Positions 14,466 through 23,189 of a stretch of DNA of 23,321 nt are shown here, in pieces. A model generated the notes under the pieces. The model was not told where the DNA came from. It worked only from the letters and a program-made list of their open reading frames with translations, and searched no databases. The DNA lies in IMG/VR virus record IMGVR_UViG_3300030451_000130, positions 2,965-26,285 of that record, one strand, 5' to 3'. The DNA comes from a virus. Numbering within the stretch: the first letter of the stretch is position 1; every line of letters starts with the position of its first letter. The position numbers were made by a program, and so were the translations under genes.

Positions 14466-17218
14466 CGTTTAAATCTTCCTGTTCTTTTTGTAGGTTCTTC
14501 TTTTGTAATACCTTTTTCTAAATCACTTAAAATAACCTTAGCTATCTGTGGAGTTAGATTATGTAGTTGTGCCATGGTATAAGTTTTAAGTCGAGGAAAT
14601 AGCTCATTAACTGCTTCTTGTTCCTGTGGACTAAAGGTTGTAAGTTTAGTTGTAACTTCACCACCTTGGACTGACATACCACGTATCGAGTTCATTCGAT
14701 TTAGTTTATATCGTATAAGTTCAAAAGCAAGATAGTCTTGAAAATTTGCATCAAACTTTTGACCTTCTGGTATAATTCTTTTTAATGCACCATTGTTGGC
14801 ATCAAATAGCTCTGTTAACTCTTTACCAGTTATACCATATCTACCTAGCTTCATGTTAGGGTGCTTGAGTGATTGCTCATATACACCACCACCAAATCTG
14901 TTAATGACATCTCTTGTTTGTACACTAACAAATCTTCTATCTGTTTGTTCTATATTACCTTGTGCATCTACAGAGATCTTAAATGGATTACCAATCATTT
15001 CACCAAAATCAGCAGCTCCAGAGTGATAGTCATAACCTTGTAAATTATGGTATCCTTTTGTAGCTTCTGGTGCTTCAAATGAGTCTAGTACTTGTTTTGC
15101 ATATAACTCACCGCTGTCATCAACAGCTGTCATAACAGTTAATGTACCATGTAAACCATTCTTAGTCTGATAATTAAATAACTCAGGTTCTATAAACTTT
15201 GTTTCTCTAGGTATGTATTTACCAGTTTCTTTACTATCTTTAAATGCACCAACAGCTTCAAGTCTTTGCATCATAAACTCACGTGGTCTTTTTAAATAAC
15301 CATCTTCATCTTTGACTTTAAATTCTTTCCACCATTCAATGACTTCTGGATATAATATACCACCACTACGTATATGTGCTACAGACTTTTCTAACCATAA
15401 TGCTTCTCCCGGTTTTACGTTAGGATCATTAATTGAGTCAGGATCTTTCAAGTATTTCTCTGCCATATCTTGCTTCTGATATGCAAGCTTAGGAGATGTG
15501 TCTGTAATAAATGTATCAAACTCACCAGCATTAAGTCTAACATTTAGATCATTTACCTGATCGGCTATAAAAGCTAAAGGATCTAAACCTTTATCTAAAT
15601 GTATTTGAAAGTCACTTTTAACACCAGCTGTTCCAAGTGCAATAGAGCCACCAAGTTCCTGTTCTAACTGTTGTACAAGAAACTCATCTTCAACTGTTAG
15701 ATCTTTAACTTGTTTCTGTAAATACTGAGCTACAGCTTTTCTAAGTACACTACTTTGATTGTTTATAAGATTAGCATACTTAAGTTTATTTTGTATCTGT
15801 TCATTACCTGATAGATCAAGACCAGTAAGAGCCGACTTTAACCATTCTGGTATGCTACCTTTTAGTCTGTGTCCAGCTTTATAGGAGTTAGGATCACCTG
15901 TAAACTCAGAATATAATTTATATATTTCTGTAGGTGTAGGTGCTCTATCCTGATCCATTAGCTTATCAAAGTTTCTTTTATGAACATTACGTGCATCTTG
16001 TATTTGTTTTGCGTCGTTAGATTCTTCTTCTTTATTTTGAGATCGGATTGCATCTTGTAATTGAGTTATTCGTCTTGTTACTTTACCAAAGTGTTTACTA
16101 GCTGGACTGAGTGTAGCAACATAGTCTTGTATATTTTCATATACTTTACCATTTGGAAGTTTTGATGATATAGATGAACCATCTACGTATGGTAAATTAT
16201 TTAAAATATCTTGACCTTGATTCACACTTAATCCACCGTTTTCTACAGCTTTAGAAACTACATCAAAGTAGAGATCCATAGCTTTAGACATCGGCTGAGG
16301 CTGATTAGAAAAATACTCAAGAGCTAGCTGTTTAATTAAACCAGTTTTTATATCTGAAAAGGTTGTAAGGTCTTGACCATTCTCTGGCTTTTTAGATATG
16401 TTACGAGCTGAGTCAAGTATCTTATTTTCAAACTGTTCTTTTCTGTAAGCTCTTCTATTCTTACTTATAGATTCACCGAGCATCCAAGTGTGCTGCTCTT
16501 CTATTTTATCTAGTTTATCGAGAATTATGTTTACATAGTTTTTCTCGTATCTTCCAGAATTTATATCATAGTCACGCTTAAGTGCATCTACATGTATCTT
16601 ATTACTTATAAGACGTTTGATGAACTTTATCTGATCTATGCCGTCAATCTGGTTAGTAGACTGATCGACTTTTAAAGCATCATATACACTTCTAAAAGTA
16701 GCAGAAAGTAACGCTTTGTCATATTGATTAAAGAAAGTTTGCTGAGCAACATCTGGATTTAAGTTATCTGCTAGCTGAGCTAGAATTTCTTGAACTTCAG
16801 CTTTGGCTGTATCTTCCTCAATTTCTATTTCTTTATTTAAAATAACATTATTATAAGTATGAGCGTTCTCACCAAATTGATTTATGTTATTTCTATCAGC
16901 TCTATCAGCAGCAAGCCTTGCATCATTTTCTCTTTCTGTTGCTCGATTAGCTGCTATAGATGATGCTAAATCTCCTACTTTACCAGTTATCTCAGCGATA
17001 TAAGCGAGTCTTTTATCTCTCGCTTTATATCTGTTCTCCTCTATCTTCATCATGTCATCGTAAAACTCCTTAGTGTCCACGATGTTTCTGTCTATCTCTT
17101 TGTTAACTGCCTCTGTGAGGTCAGCTTCTGTGGCTAAGTAATTAGTATCACTTATGTCAGGTAACTTATCTCGAGGCGTACCTACGACGTTACCGAAGTT
17201 GTCAAATGATGATGTCAT
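14462..17218 (-). CDS. Internal virion protein C (T7 gp15-like ejection protein)
   Basis: This 918-residue protein occupies the T7 gp15 position and is longer than T7 gp15 (747). It is largely helical and highly charged. Residues 30-80 (EAVNKEIDRNIVDTKEFYDD and on) and 100-150 look like coiled-coil or helical-bundle segments, and the end is basic (RTGRFKR). There is no signal peptide or membrane span, as expected of a soluble core protein ejected with the DNA that assembles with gp16 in the periplasm. A more glycine- and aromatic-rich stretch near residues 720-800 contains GYHNLQGYDYHSGAADFGEM. The start lies one base after the gp14 stop and the stop shares an ATGA with gp16. Identification rests on context, length and fold class rather than a catalytic motif. 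Confidence 0.78.
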   Translation of the reverse strand: MTSSFDNFGNVVGTPRDKLPDISDTNYLATEADLTEAVNKEIDRNIVDTKEFYDDMMKIEENRYKARDKRLAYIAEITGKVGDLASSIAANRATERENDARLAADRADRNNINQFGENAHTYNNVILNKEIEIEEDTAKAEVQEILAQLADNLNPDVAQQTFFNQYDKALLSATFRSVYDALKVDQSTNQIDGIDQIKFIKRLISNKIHVDALKRDYDINSGRYEKNYVNIILDKLDKIEEQHTWMLGESISKNRRAYRKEQFENKILDSARNISKKPENGQDLTTFSDIKTGLIKQLALEYFSNQPQPMSKAMDLYFDVVSKAVENGGLSVNQGQDILNNLPYVDGSSISSKLPNGKVYENIQDYVATLSPASKHFGKVTRRITQLQDAIRSQNKEEESNDAKQIQDARNVHKRNFDKLMDQDRAPTPTEIYKLYSEFTGDPNSYKAGHRLKGSIPEWLKSALTGLDLSGNEQIQNKLKYANLINNQSSVLRKAVAQYLQKQVKDLTVEDEFLVQQLEQELGGSIALGTAGVKSDFQIHLDKGLDPLAFIADQVNDLNVRLNAGEFDTFITDTSPKLAYQKQDMAEKYLKDPDSINDPNVKPGEALWLEKSVAHIRSGGILYPEVIEWWKEFKVKDEDGYLKRPREFMMQRLEAVGAFKDSKETGKYIPRETKFIEPELFNYQTKNGLHGTLTVMTAVDDSGELYAKQVLDSFEAPEATKGYHNLQGYDYHSGAADFGEMIGNPFKISVDAQGNIEQTDRRFVSVQTRDVINRFGGGVYEQSLKHPNMKLGRYGITGKELTELFDANNGALKRIIPEGQKFDANFQDYLAFELIRYKLNRMNSIRGMSVQGGEVTTKLTTFSPQEQEAVNELFPRLKTYTMAQLHNLTPQIAKVILSDLEKGITKEEPTKRTGRFKR

Positions 17219-17219
17219 G

Positions 17220-17792
17220 TTACCACTTTATTATATTTAATCCATTCGGCCCAAGACTACTTGCCATACTGAGACCCTGACTAGCGATACTAAGGAATCC
17301 GCTAAATCTATCTGTTGGTGACAACATTACAGGTGCTCCATATGCAGCTGGTATACCCAGTGCTTCTCTTGCTTTCGCATTTCTATTAAGAAACTTACGT
17401 CTTGCACCTTCCTGTGCATACGCCATGTTTCTACCAAAGGTTGCGTTCATTACACTGTCTACTTTTGCAGCTGTACCTAAATAATTAAGATAAGCATTTC
17501 GACCAGCAGTCCGAGATCGACCACCCTCTAGTGCTTTACCTCTAGCTTTATTACTGTAAAACTTTCGAGCAGCTTGCTGTACTGCCAGTCTACCCTTACC
17601 TTGGGTATATAATCCTCTGACATAGGCATCGCTAAGATCACGACCATAACCTATGACGTTTCGTTGTTGTGTTCTGGCGAGACTTGTTTCTTTATTAAAA
17701 AACTTCAGTGCTTGTTGAGCAAATACTGCGTTCTTCTCTCTCCATTTTTGTTTTTGCTGGGCTCTAAGTCCCGCATTAGCATCTACGCACAC
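17220..17792 (-). CDS. Internal virion protein B (T7 gp14-like)
   Basis: The 190-residue product is close to T7 gp14 (196 residues), a core protein ejected into the outer membrane of the host at the start of infection. It is rich in Ala, Arg and Gln. The N-terminal half is helical (LRAQQKQKWREKNAVFAQQA), a basic middle part follows (KFYSNKARGKALEGGRSRTA), and the end is Gly/Ser-rich and moderately hydrophobic (FSGFLSIASQGLSMASSLGP). The best start is a GTG at 17792-17790: the frame has no ATG near the N-terminus, and the GTG lies inside the last codons of the gp13 gene, giving a 17-base overlap. Identification is from length, position between gp13 and gp15, and composition. Confidence 0.75.
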   Translation of the reverse strand: MCVDANAGLRAQQKQKWREKNAVFAQQALKFFNKETSLARTQQRNVIGYGRDLSDAYVRGLYTQGKGRLAVQQAARKFYSNKARGKALEGGRSRTAGRNAYLNYLGTAAKVDSVMNATFGRNMAYAQEGARRKFLNRNAKAREALGIPAAYGAPVMLSPTDRFSGFLSIASQGLSMASSLGPNGLNIIKW

Positions 17793-18225
17793 GGCAAAAT
17801 TCTATAAATGTTACATTGTTCGGCCCATGTTTTAACTTACGTAAAAACTTAAAGCCAAGAAACTTAAGCAATCTGAGATGTGCTTCGTTTCGACTGTCAA
17901 CTATATTCCAAAGTAAAGGTTCCGTACGGCTATCGACGAACCGTTTTGCCTGTCTTGAGAATAGAATCGGTTGTTCATGGATTACATTGGTGCAAAGCAT
18001 CCAAATATCACCCTTTTTTCCTACGCCTGCCATACCAGCAGCCTTGCCGCTAGGCGACGTAAAATAGACTGTAGAGGGGTCAGCGGACATGGCTGCTAGA
18101 TACGTTAGTGGGTCTAGTCCATGCCCGTCTGAGAGCTCTCTGAAGTCCTCTGAGCGTAAATTACAGGCCACCTCTAGGGCAGCCTTTAAAGTTATAGGAT
18201 GAATGTATTTACTTAAGGTTTTCAT
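17776..18225 (-). CDS. Internal virion protein A (T7 gp13-like, GNAT-fold-like)
   Basis: The 149-residue protein lies where T7 has gene 13 (138 residues), needed for proper assembly of the internal core. The second half reads like an acetyltransferase of the GNAT fold: a beta strand with PSGKAAGMAGVGKKGDIWML, a long helix, then LLWNIVDSRNEAHLRLLKFL followed by GFKFLRKL. The last part matches the GNAT C-terminal N..(N)..a..ll..lGF pattern. The usual acetyl-CoA binding loop (Q/R-x-x-G-x-G/A) is not obvious, so catalysis is doubtful and a structural role is more likely. The ATG at 18225 overlaps the end of the small upstream gene by 17 bases. Function is by position and family resemblance. Confidence 0.7.
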   Translation of the reverse strand: MKTLSKYIHPITLKAALEVACNLRSEDFRELSDGHGLDPLTYLAAMSADPSTVYFTSPSGKAAGMAGVGKKGDIWMLCTNVIHEQPILFSRQAKRFVDSRTEPLLWNIVDSRNEAHLRLLKFLGFKFLRKLKHGPNNVTFIEFCRVRRC

Positions 18226-18379
18226 ATATTGGTTCTAACTTTTCTATCGTAGCTGCCATCCAAGGTTCCCATGGAACAGCTTTATTCCCTTTCTGGAAAT
18301 ATCTTTCGTACCATCTGTTGGTTTTCATTCTCCAATAGAAGTATCCAAGTTCTGTTTCTGTTAATTGTACGTTATACAC
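18209..18379 (-). CDS. Small aromatic-rich protein between gp12 and gp13 genes
   Basis: The gap between the tail tube B and gp13 genes holds an open frame of 56 codons, from a GTG at 18379 to a TAA at 18209-18211. An alternative ATG at 18328-18326 gives 39 residues. The product is rich in Tyr, Trp and Phe (ELGYFYWRMKTNRWYERYFQ, then AVPWEPWMAATIEKLEPIYE) and looks like a genuine small folded protein rather than chance sequence. It overlaps the end of gp12 by eight bases (GTGTATAA) and the start of gp13 by 17 bases, filling the whole space. No strong ribosome binding site precedes either start, so coupling to gp12 is likely. I do not recognise it. Confidence 0.6.
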   Translation of the reverse strand: MYNVQLTETELGYFYWRMKTNRWYERYFQKGNKAVPWEPWMAATIEKLEPIYENLK

Positions 18380-21233
18380 GGCGATAATATTTGGGTGAGT
18401 AATCCCCTTCCCAAGACAACGATCTAAGCGTAGCTGGAGCAGGGTGTGATGATTTGAGTATTATCTCAACATTTGTATTCTTTTCATATACAGGTATAGT
18501 CTTAATAAACTCATCTAAGTATGGTGCATCAGACGCATCATATTCGTTAAGTTGTGTAGACTCGTATACTTCTGTATAATCTGTTTTACCTACACGTTCT
18601 AATGTAGTTTCATATAGACCTATCTTACCAAAGTGAAGCTTGATTCGATGTAAAACTAAAGAGGAATTAACGTCAGCTGTTGAGCGTGCTCCCTCGACTT
18701 TAGTAGGATATATAGTTGGTAGCTTAACTTGATAAGGATAGATATAACCTATTGTAAGTGTTGTACTAGACCAGTTACCTTGTAAAGTAAAGCTTGTACC
18801 TGAACTATAAGTAGGTTTTGCATATCTACCAGTGCTTGTATCTATAACAACTAACTCATGATTAGGTGTTGTGACTGAAGGTAACCAGTTGACATTTGAA
18901 AATGTAGTAATATTTGTACTTACGTTATGTACACCTCCACTTACAGTAGTGTAGTTATCTATGTGTAACAAGAAGTTAACACCATCTTGTATGATACTTG
19001 GGTCAGAGTCTCCTTGTACTAAGTTAATACTTTGTAAGTAATAGTCACTATCTAAAAAGAAGTACTGGTCATTGACGATAAAATGATAAGTTAATGGGTT
19101 ATTCAACTTCCATTTAAACCATGCAGCTTGTACTCTTTTATCAGCTGTCTGAAAATATTTGTATCCATACACTTCATCTGTTCCTGACTTACCTATTAAC
19201 ACAATAGAGTTTTCTCTAGAGTTAGTCATAAGGTCTATATCTTTCGGTAGTAAGGTGGGTACAACTTTACTGACTTCAATTATATTTGGTTCCCCCTCTC
19301 GTGCTGTATTAGCCATCTCATTAAACCTACTAAACTTACCAGAGTTATCTATGTAAGCTACTGTAGTTCCAAGAGAGATAGGAGGCATATCTTCGTTATA
19401 GTTAAACGTAGATATACTTCTCAGTTTAGCAGTATCAGGGTTAAAAACTGTATCATCTGATGCAAGTAAGAATTGCTGGTTTGTACTGAATACAAGTAGA
19501 CCGGCATTGATTTCGATACCATCAAACAGGTCAGATGGAAACATAGATGCAGCTGATATATCAACAGGGTCAGCTACGGATACTGTCAGAGCTGTTTCAA
19601 TAAAGAAATTTGGTTCTCCTAATGTACCCGGTCGTGATGTTATTACATTTTCGCCTGCTAGAAATGCTAGCCTGTTACGAAAGAATAAAACTTTGTTGAT
19701 ACGTTTACCTACAAAAGACGGCATTGGATTGGTATTTGTATCACCAACCTCTCTAGTTCCGTATGTAAACTGTCTTACAGTAAAGGTAGTTGTGCCTGTA
19801 CGTTGTATCACTAAAGGCATATTAGTTAGAGTTGTAGTGATACCGGGAAGAGCACACTCTGTCCAAGCTCCACTACCATCCTTTCCGTTTTCACCTTCAA
19901 ACTTTAGATAGTAGTCATCTTCTTCTGATCGTAAAGCATTAGATACTCTAACTATATATCCATTTTTACACTGGTTGGGTAAGTTCTGTACATCGTTTAC
20001 TGAACCTTGCATAGATCTCATCAGATCATTTTCGACAATGTTAACTGTAAACGACTGATTGCTAAAAAGATATATACCATTACCGATTTGTTTACCACTA
20101 ATACCACTAGGTAGCTCTGCTATAATACCACCAATAATGGTATCAGCAGTTACCGCCGTCTGAGCATCAAAAGGTGTAGGCTCTGGACGTATAAGACCGT
20201 CACCATTACTGCTAATTGTAGCGTTTAAATCTGTAGATTCAATCTCTTCTACACGTATAGTATAAGTAGCATTAGTTGTTTGTGCCTGTGTTTTATTACT
20301 TCCACCTCCACCTTGAGCTGAATCTAAGGTTACTGTAACTGTATCTCCTACTTGCCAGCCTTCACCACCATGAAGTAATACAACTTCTCTTTGGTAACTG
20401 CATTGGTAGTTGTCACCATCTGCTCCAGTATTACCACTAGCATTATAGTTAGGGCTTACGCCTTGCTGACCTAATGTATTAATTCTAAATATAAGATTCT
20501 TTTTATTACCTTGGTCAACACTGAAAACTTGTGTACCAATACCGGGACATGTACCTGATCCATCCCCTTCGTACAAAGTATCACTATTAATTTTAATACG
20601 TGTAGCACGTGTTAGAGTTGTAACGTCAGCAGTTCTAAATACATCTACTCCGTATTGTCTTCCGTTTTCTGTTCGTAATAATTCAATAAAGCCAAAGTGT
20701 GCATCTGGTCTTGCTGTTGAACTACCAGTTTGACCTACAGTTGTAACGGTTCGAGGATCACCAGCACTTATACCACCGGGAACACCTCCACCGTTTATCT
20801 CTGCTTGAGTGTAGTTACTAATATCTCTATTACTGACAAATGTAGTATCGTTAATTGTTAAGAATTGTAAGTTCTCTGGTGTAGCTGTTTGTAAATAATT
20901 TTGTATTGCAGTTTGTCCACCTGTGCCATAAACTGTAGTCATCTGAGTACCATCGCTACAACGCCATACTCTAACCTGACCGTCAGGTGCAACTTGTCCT
21001 ATATATGATCCCTCTGTCTCATCACGAAAGTAATGAAACCAAGACCCACCAGTCTGTACGTTAGTTAGTGGGTTGGTTCCTATTCTTTTCGCACCCGGTC
21101 TTTTAAATAATCCATTGGTAACGTCTGGAATAGCGTTTACTATGTCTGTTACTTGACCGGGAAACTTAAGGTTGTCAGGCTGTTCTGACATACCTAATGA
21201 GAACTGAGGGATAGTTTGTGTTACGCTTGCCAT
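18372..21233 (-). CDS. Tail tubular protein B (T7 gp12-like)
   Basis: The 953-residue protein begins MASVTQTIPQFSLGMSEQPD and continues with NAIPDVTNGLFKRPGAKRIG, the characteristic N-terminal pattern of T7 gp12 (S.Q.P.NL..PGQ..D..N..PD...GL.KRPG). That protein forms the tapering nozzle at the tail tip. It is longer than T7 gp12 (794), mainly through insertions in the beta-rich regions at about residues 200-470. A second family-like stretch is INKVLFFRNRLAFLAGENVI followed by SRPGTLGEPNFF and DPVDISAASMFP at about residues 510-580. The C-terminus carries beta-sandwich strands and ends YSPKYYRRV. Its start overlaps the gp11 stop by one base (TAATG). In the virion it sits below gp11 and near the fibre attachment sites. 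Confidence 0.9.
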   Translation of the reverse strand: MASVTQTIPQFSLGMSEQPDNLKFPGQVTDIVNAIPDVTNGLFKRPGAKRIGTNPLTNVQTGGSWFHYFRDETEGSYIGQVAPDGQVRVWRCSDGTQMTTVYGTGGQTAIQNYLQTATPENLQFLTINDTTFVSNRDISNYTQAEINGGGVPGGISAGDPRTVTTVGQTGSSTARPDAHFGFIELLRTENGRQYGVDVFRTADVTTLTRATRIKINSDTLYEGDGSGTCPGIGTQVFSVDQGNKKNLIFRINTLGQQGVSPNYNASGNTGADGDNYQCSYQREVVLLHGGEGWQVGDTVTVTLDSAQGGGGSNKTQAQTTNATYTIRVEEIESTDLNATISSNGDGLIRPEPTPFDAQTAVTADTIIGGIIAELPSGISGKQIGNGIYLFSNQSFTVNIVENDLMRSMQGSVNDVQNLPNQCKNGYIVRVSNALRSEEDDYYLKFEGENGKDGSGAWTECALPGITTTLTNMPLVIQRTGTTTFTVRQFTYGTREVGDTNTNPMPSFVGKRINKVLFFRNRLAFLAGENVITSRPGTLGEPNFFIETALTVSVADPVDISAASMFPSDLFDGIEINAGLLVFSTNQQFLLASDDTVFNPDTAKLRSISTFNYNEDMPPISLGTTVAYIDNSGKFSRFNEMANTAREGEPNIIEVSKVVPTLLPKDIDLMTNSRENSIVLIGKSGTDEVYGYKYFQTADKRVQAAWFKWKLNNPLTYHFIVNDQYFFLDSDYYLQSINLVQGDSDPSIIQDGVNFLLHIDNYTTVSGGVHNVSTNITTFSNVNWLPSVTTPNHELVVIDTSTGRYAKPTYSSGTSFTLQGNWSSTTLTIGYIYPYQVKLPTIYPTKVEGARSTADVNSSLVLHRIKLHFGKIGLYETTLERVGKTDYTEVYESTQLNEYDASDAPYLDEFIKTIPVYEKNTNVEIILKSSHPAPATLRSLSWEGDYSPKYYRRV

Positions 21234-21877
21234 TATCGTCTAAGGTTTCTCCAAGGTTGATAAGTTTGATATGTAGTATTTTCTGGAAATCCAAACATAC
21301 TGTAGTCTGCTTGGTTGCACTCATACTCTTGTAATGCTGCTCTTGCTAAACTAGCTTGATTTGTTAGTAATTTAACTAAGCTAGGGTTAGCAACTAGCTG
21401 TGTAGCTGCGGCAGCAGATGCTCTGTATGTAATAAATCTTCTGAATACAATAGGTAAGTTTTCAAATGTTCTGAGATAAATTACATCTAGATCTAATGAT
21501 GAATCGAATTGATCTGAATGTTTGATTTTATCATATAAAAATCCATCACGTCTGACAAGATCCATAGTTCTCTTCGCTTGATTATCATGTAAGTCTAGAG
21601 ATAATACGTTGTCAGGTATTGCAATCTTTTTAGTAACTGGGTCAGGATCAAAGGGAACATGCTCTTCTTTGTTAAAGTGCCATCCTTCTGCCTGTGTATC
21701 TACATTTGCATCACGCAAAAGGTTGTAGATAAAAGCTACTTCTGGATTATCATATGCTGTGATACCGTTAGTCACGCTAACTGTACCTAATGTTGTTACC
21801 GGTGATTGTCCGATAGCCCCCAGTATTGCGTTCACTGCGGATAGTTCGGTATCGGTGTCAATAGTTGTGGAAGCCAT
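21233..21877 (-). CDS. Tail tubular protein A (T7 gp11-like)
   Basis: From the ATG at 21877 the product is 214 residues (T7 gp11: 196), beginning MASTTIDTDTELSAVNAILG and then AIGQSPVTTLGTV. This matches the T7 gp11 N-terminal pattern TAAELSAVN.IL..IGE.PV.TL. Further matches are EGWHFNKEEHVPFDPDP, VRRDGFLYDKIKHSDQFDSS, IYLRTFENLPIVFRRFITYR and the final acidic helix. The frame is open upstream to an ATG at 21979, but those extra 34 codons cross an intrinsic terminator and overlap the capsid gene, so the shorter start is preferred. No Shine-Dalgarno sequence is visible: a U-run and hairpin occupy its place. gp11 forms the dodecameric adaptor between portal and nozzle and anchors the fibres. 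Confidence 0.9.
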   Translation of the reverse strand: MASTTIDTDTELSAVNAILGAIGQSPVTTLGTVSVTNGITAYDNPEVAFIYNLLRDANVDTQAEGWHFNKEEHVPFDPDPVTKKIAIPDNVLSLDLHDNQAKRTMDLVRRDGFLYDKIKHSDQFDSSLDLDVIYLRTFENLPIVFRRFITYRASAAAATQLVANPSLVKLLTNQASLARAALQEYECNQADYSMFGFPENTTYQTYQPWRNLRR

Positions 21878-21880
21878 AAG

Positions 21881-21903
21881 AAAAAAGGGGAGCCGAAGCT
21901 CCC
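21881..21903 (-). terminator. Intrinsic terminator after the capsid gene (UUCG loop)
   Basis: Read on the minus strand: GGGAGC-TTCG-GCTCCC followed by C and six T. The six-pair stem with a C(UUCG)G tetraloop is a very stable hairpin with a clean U-run. It lies 20 bases after the capsid stop, at the position of T7 T-phi (between genes 10 and 11), and the U-run ends three bases before the gp11 start. Partial readthrough would lower tail and core gene expression relative to capsid. Confidence 0.9.
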
Positions 21904-21923
21904 GTATAAAATAATAATCACAA

Positions 21924-23129
21924 TTAAGTGAATGATGCGTTAGAAACAGCAGTGTTATTGAAGTTAGAAGAAACGTCAATTCCAGCTACTAATTCAACAG
22001 CAGCAGCAGGGTTTAGGAAATCTGCACCCATTGCTAAACGACCTAGGATTACGTCGCCTTGGTAAACCACGGATATGTCTCCGCTTGTTACCTGTACTTG
22101 AGGACCGATTGCTTCAACTACACCAGCAGCTTCTTTCTGGAAGATTAATCCACATGACTTGGCAAACTTAGCTTGTGTACCATAGTTGTTGATTGTCTTC
22201 TGTGTGTCAGAGTTAGAAGGTGTGAGTTTAGAATCTTGATCTCCCATTGCTTCACCAATAAAGCTTCCAGCATTGTCATTAGAAGCTCTTGGGTTCTTAG
22301 CTGGGTCTGTACCAAACTTACCAAAGAACGGAATGTTCATTGACTTGTAGATTTTGATACCAGCAATTTCAATGATGCCTTGTCCTGACTGAAGTGCAGT
22401 ACCAGTAACGTCACGGTTGATTAGTCCACCACCACTAGCAGCAGCCTGTATAAGGGCATAGTATTGGCGTGGGTTAATAACAGCAACTCTACCGTCACCA
22501 CTAACTCCTTTCTCATCAAGGATAGCAGCAGCATCATAGAAAGCATCTATAAGTTTACCAGCATCATAAGCGTCAGCTTCAGTTGTACTTGAATCAGTAC
22601 CAACTTTAACTACGCTACCACCGGGCTCAACGAAGCCTGACATTGTAACTGGTGATGGCTGTCTAGCAGCTTTTGTGATAGCTCTGAAGATACGTCTATC
22701 ATAGTTTTCTGCAAGAGCGTAACCGATCTTACGAGAAATTTCACCACGTAAATCGTAGTGTGCAAGTGTCTCGTCAAGTTCATAAACGAACGCACTTGAG
22801 ATGAGTAGGTCATCGCACTCAATAGTTTTCTCTGCTACTGGAGGTGTCTTCTCATCGTTACCGAGGATGCTCTGTCCGGGAACATGGAACTCAGCCTTGG
22901 TTCTACCTGTGTAGATGAACTGTAGACTACGGCCATTTGTTAATGTACGTCTTGTTACTAAGTCTCTAGCGATAGTATTGTGCTGAAATCCTTTGAACAT
23001 CTCTCCACTGAAGAGCTTTAAATAAAGTGCTCTTCTCTGGTCAGCTGTACCAAGTCCTGTTAGTGTACCATTATTGGCACCCATATAAATAGGACCATTG
23101 GCTGTAGCTGTTTGGGCTTGTTGTGCCAT
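21924..23129 (-). CDS. Major capsid protein (T7 gp10-like, HK97 fold)
   Basis: The 401-residue protein is somewhat longer than T7 gp10A (345). Matching family patterns include ALYLKLFSGEMFKGFQHNTI near residues 30-50, RSLQFIYTGRTKAEFHVPGQ (T7: S.QFPVLGRT.A.YL.PG), then IECDDLLISSAFVYELDETL and AHYDLRGEISRKIGYALAEN, the start of the long spine helix of the HK97 fold. The C-terminal half has VAVINPRQYYALIQAA, GIIEIAGIKIYKSMNIPFF and LIFQKEAAGVVEAIGPQVQV. The start ATG is preceded by an AT-rich stretch without a clear Shine-Dalgarno sequence, odd for the most abundant virion protein. The upstream leader is structured and GC-rich; a terminator follows the stop. No convincing frameshift to a second form was found. 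Confidence 0.93.
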   Translation of the reverse strand: MAQQAQTATANGPIYMGANNGTLTGLGTADQRRALYLKLFSGEMFKGFQHNTIARDLVTRRTLTNGRSLQFIYTGRTKAEFHVPGQSILGNDEKTPPVAEKTIECDDLLISSAFVYELDETLAHYDLRGEISRKIGYALAENYDRRIFRAITKAARQPSPVTMSGFVEPGGSVVKVGTDSSTTEADAYDAGKLIDAFYDAAAILDEKGVSGDGRVAVINPRQYYALIQAAASGGGLINRDVTGTALQSGQGIIEIAGIKIYKSMNIPFFGKFGTDPAKNPRASNDNAGSFIGEAMGDQDSKLTPSNSDTQKTINNYGTQAKFAKSCGLIFQKEAAGVVEAIGPQVQVTSGDISVVYQGDVILGRLAMGADFLNPAAAVELVAGIDVSSNFNNTAVSNASFT

Positions 23130-23189
23130 GGTTCAAGTTAAAAAATTAAAGTTTATATTTCTTTGTACAAATTTTTTCTCGAGATTTTT

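Noticed and set aside
21878-21979. Longer gp11 start (34 extra codons) or +1 frameshift fusion of capsid and gp11
   Set aside because: The extension crosses a strong terminator and lacks family similarity; no slippery site was found at the capsid end, and T7-type gp10B is made by a -1 shift, which does not match this frame relation.
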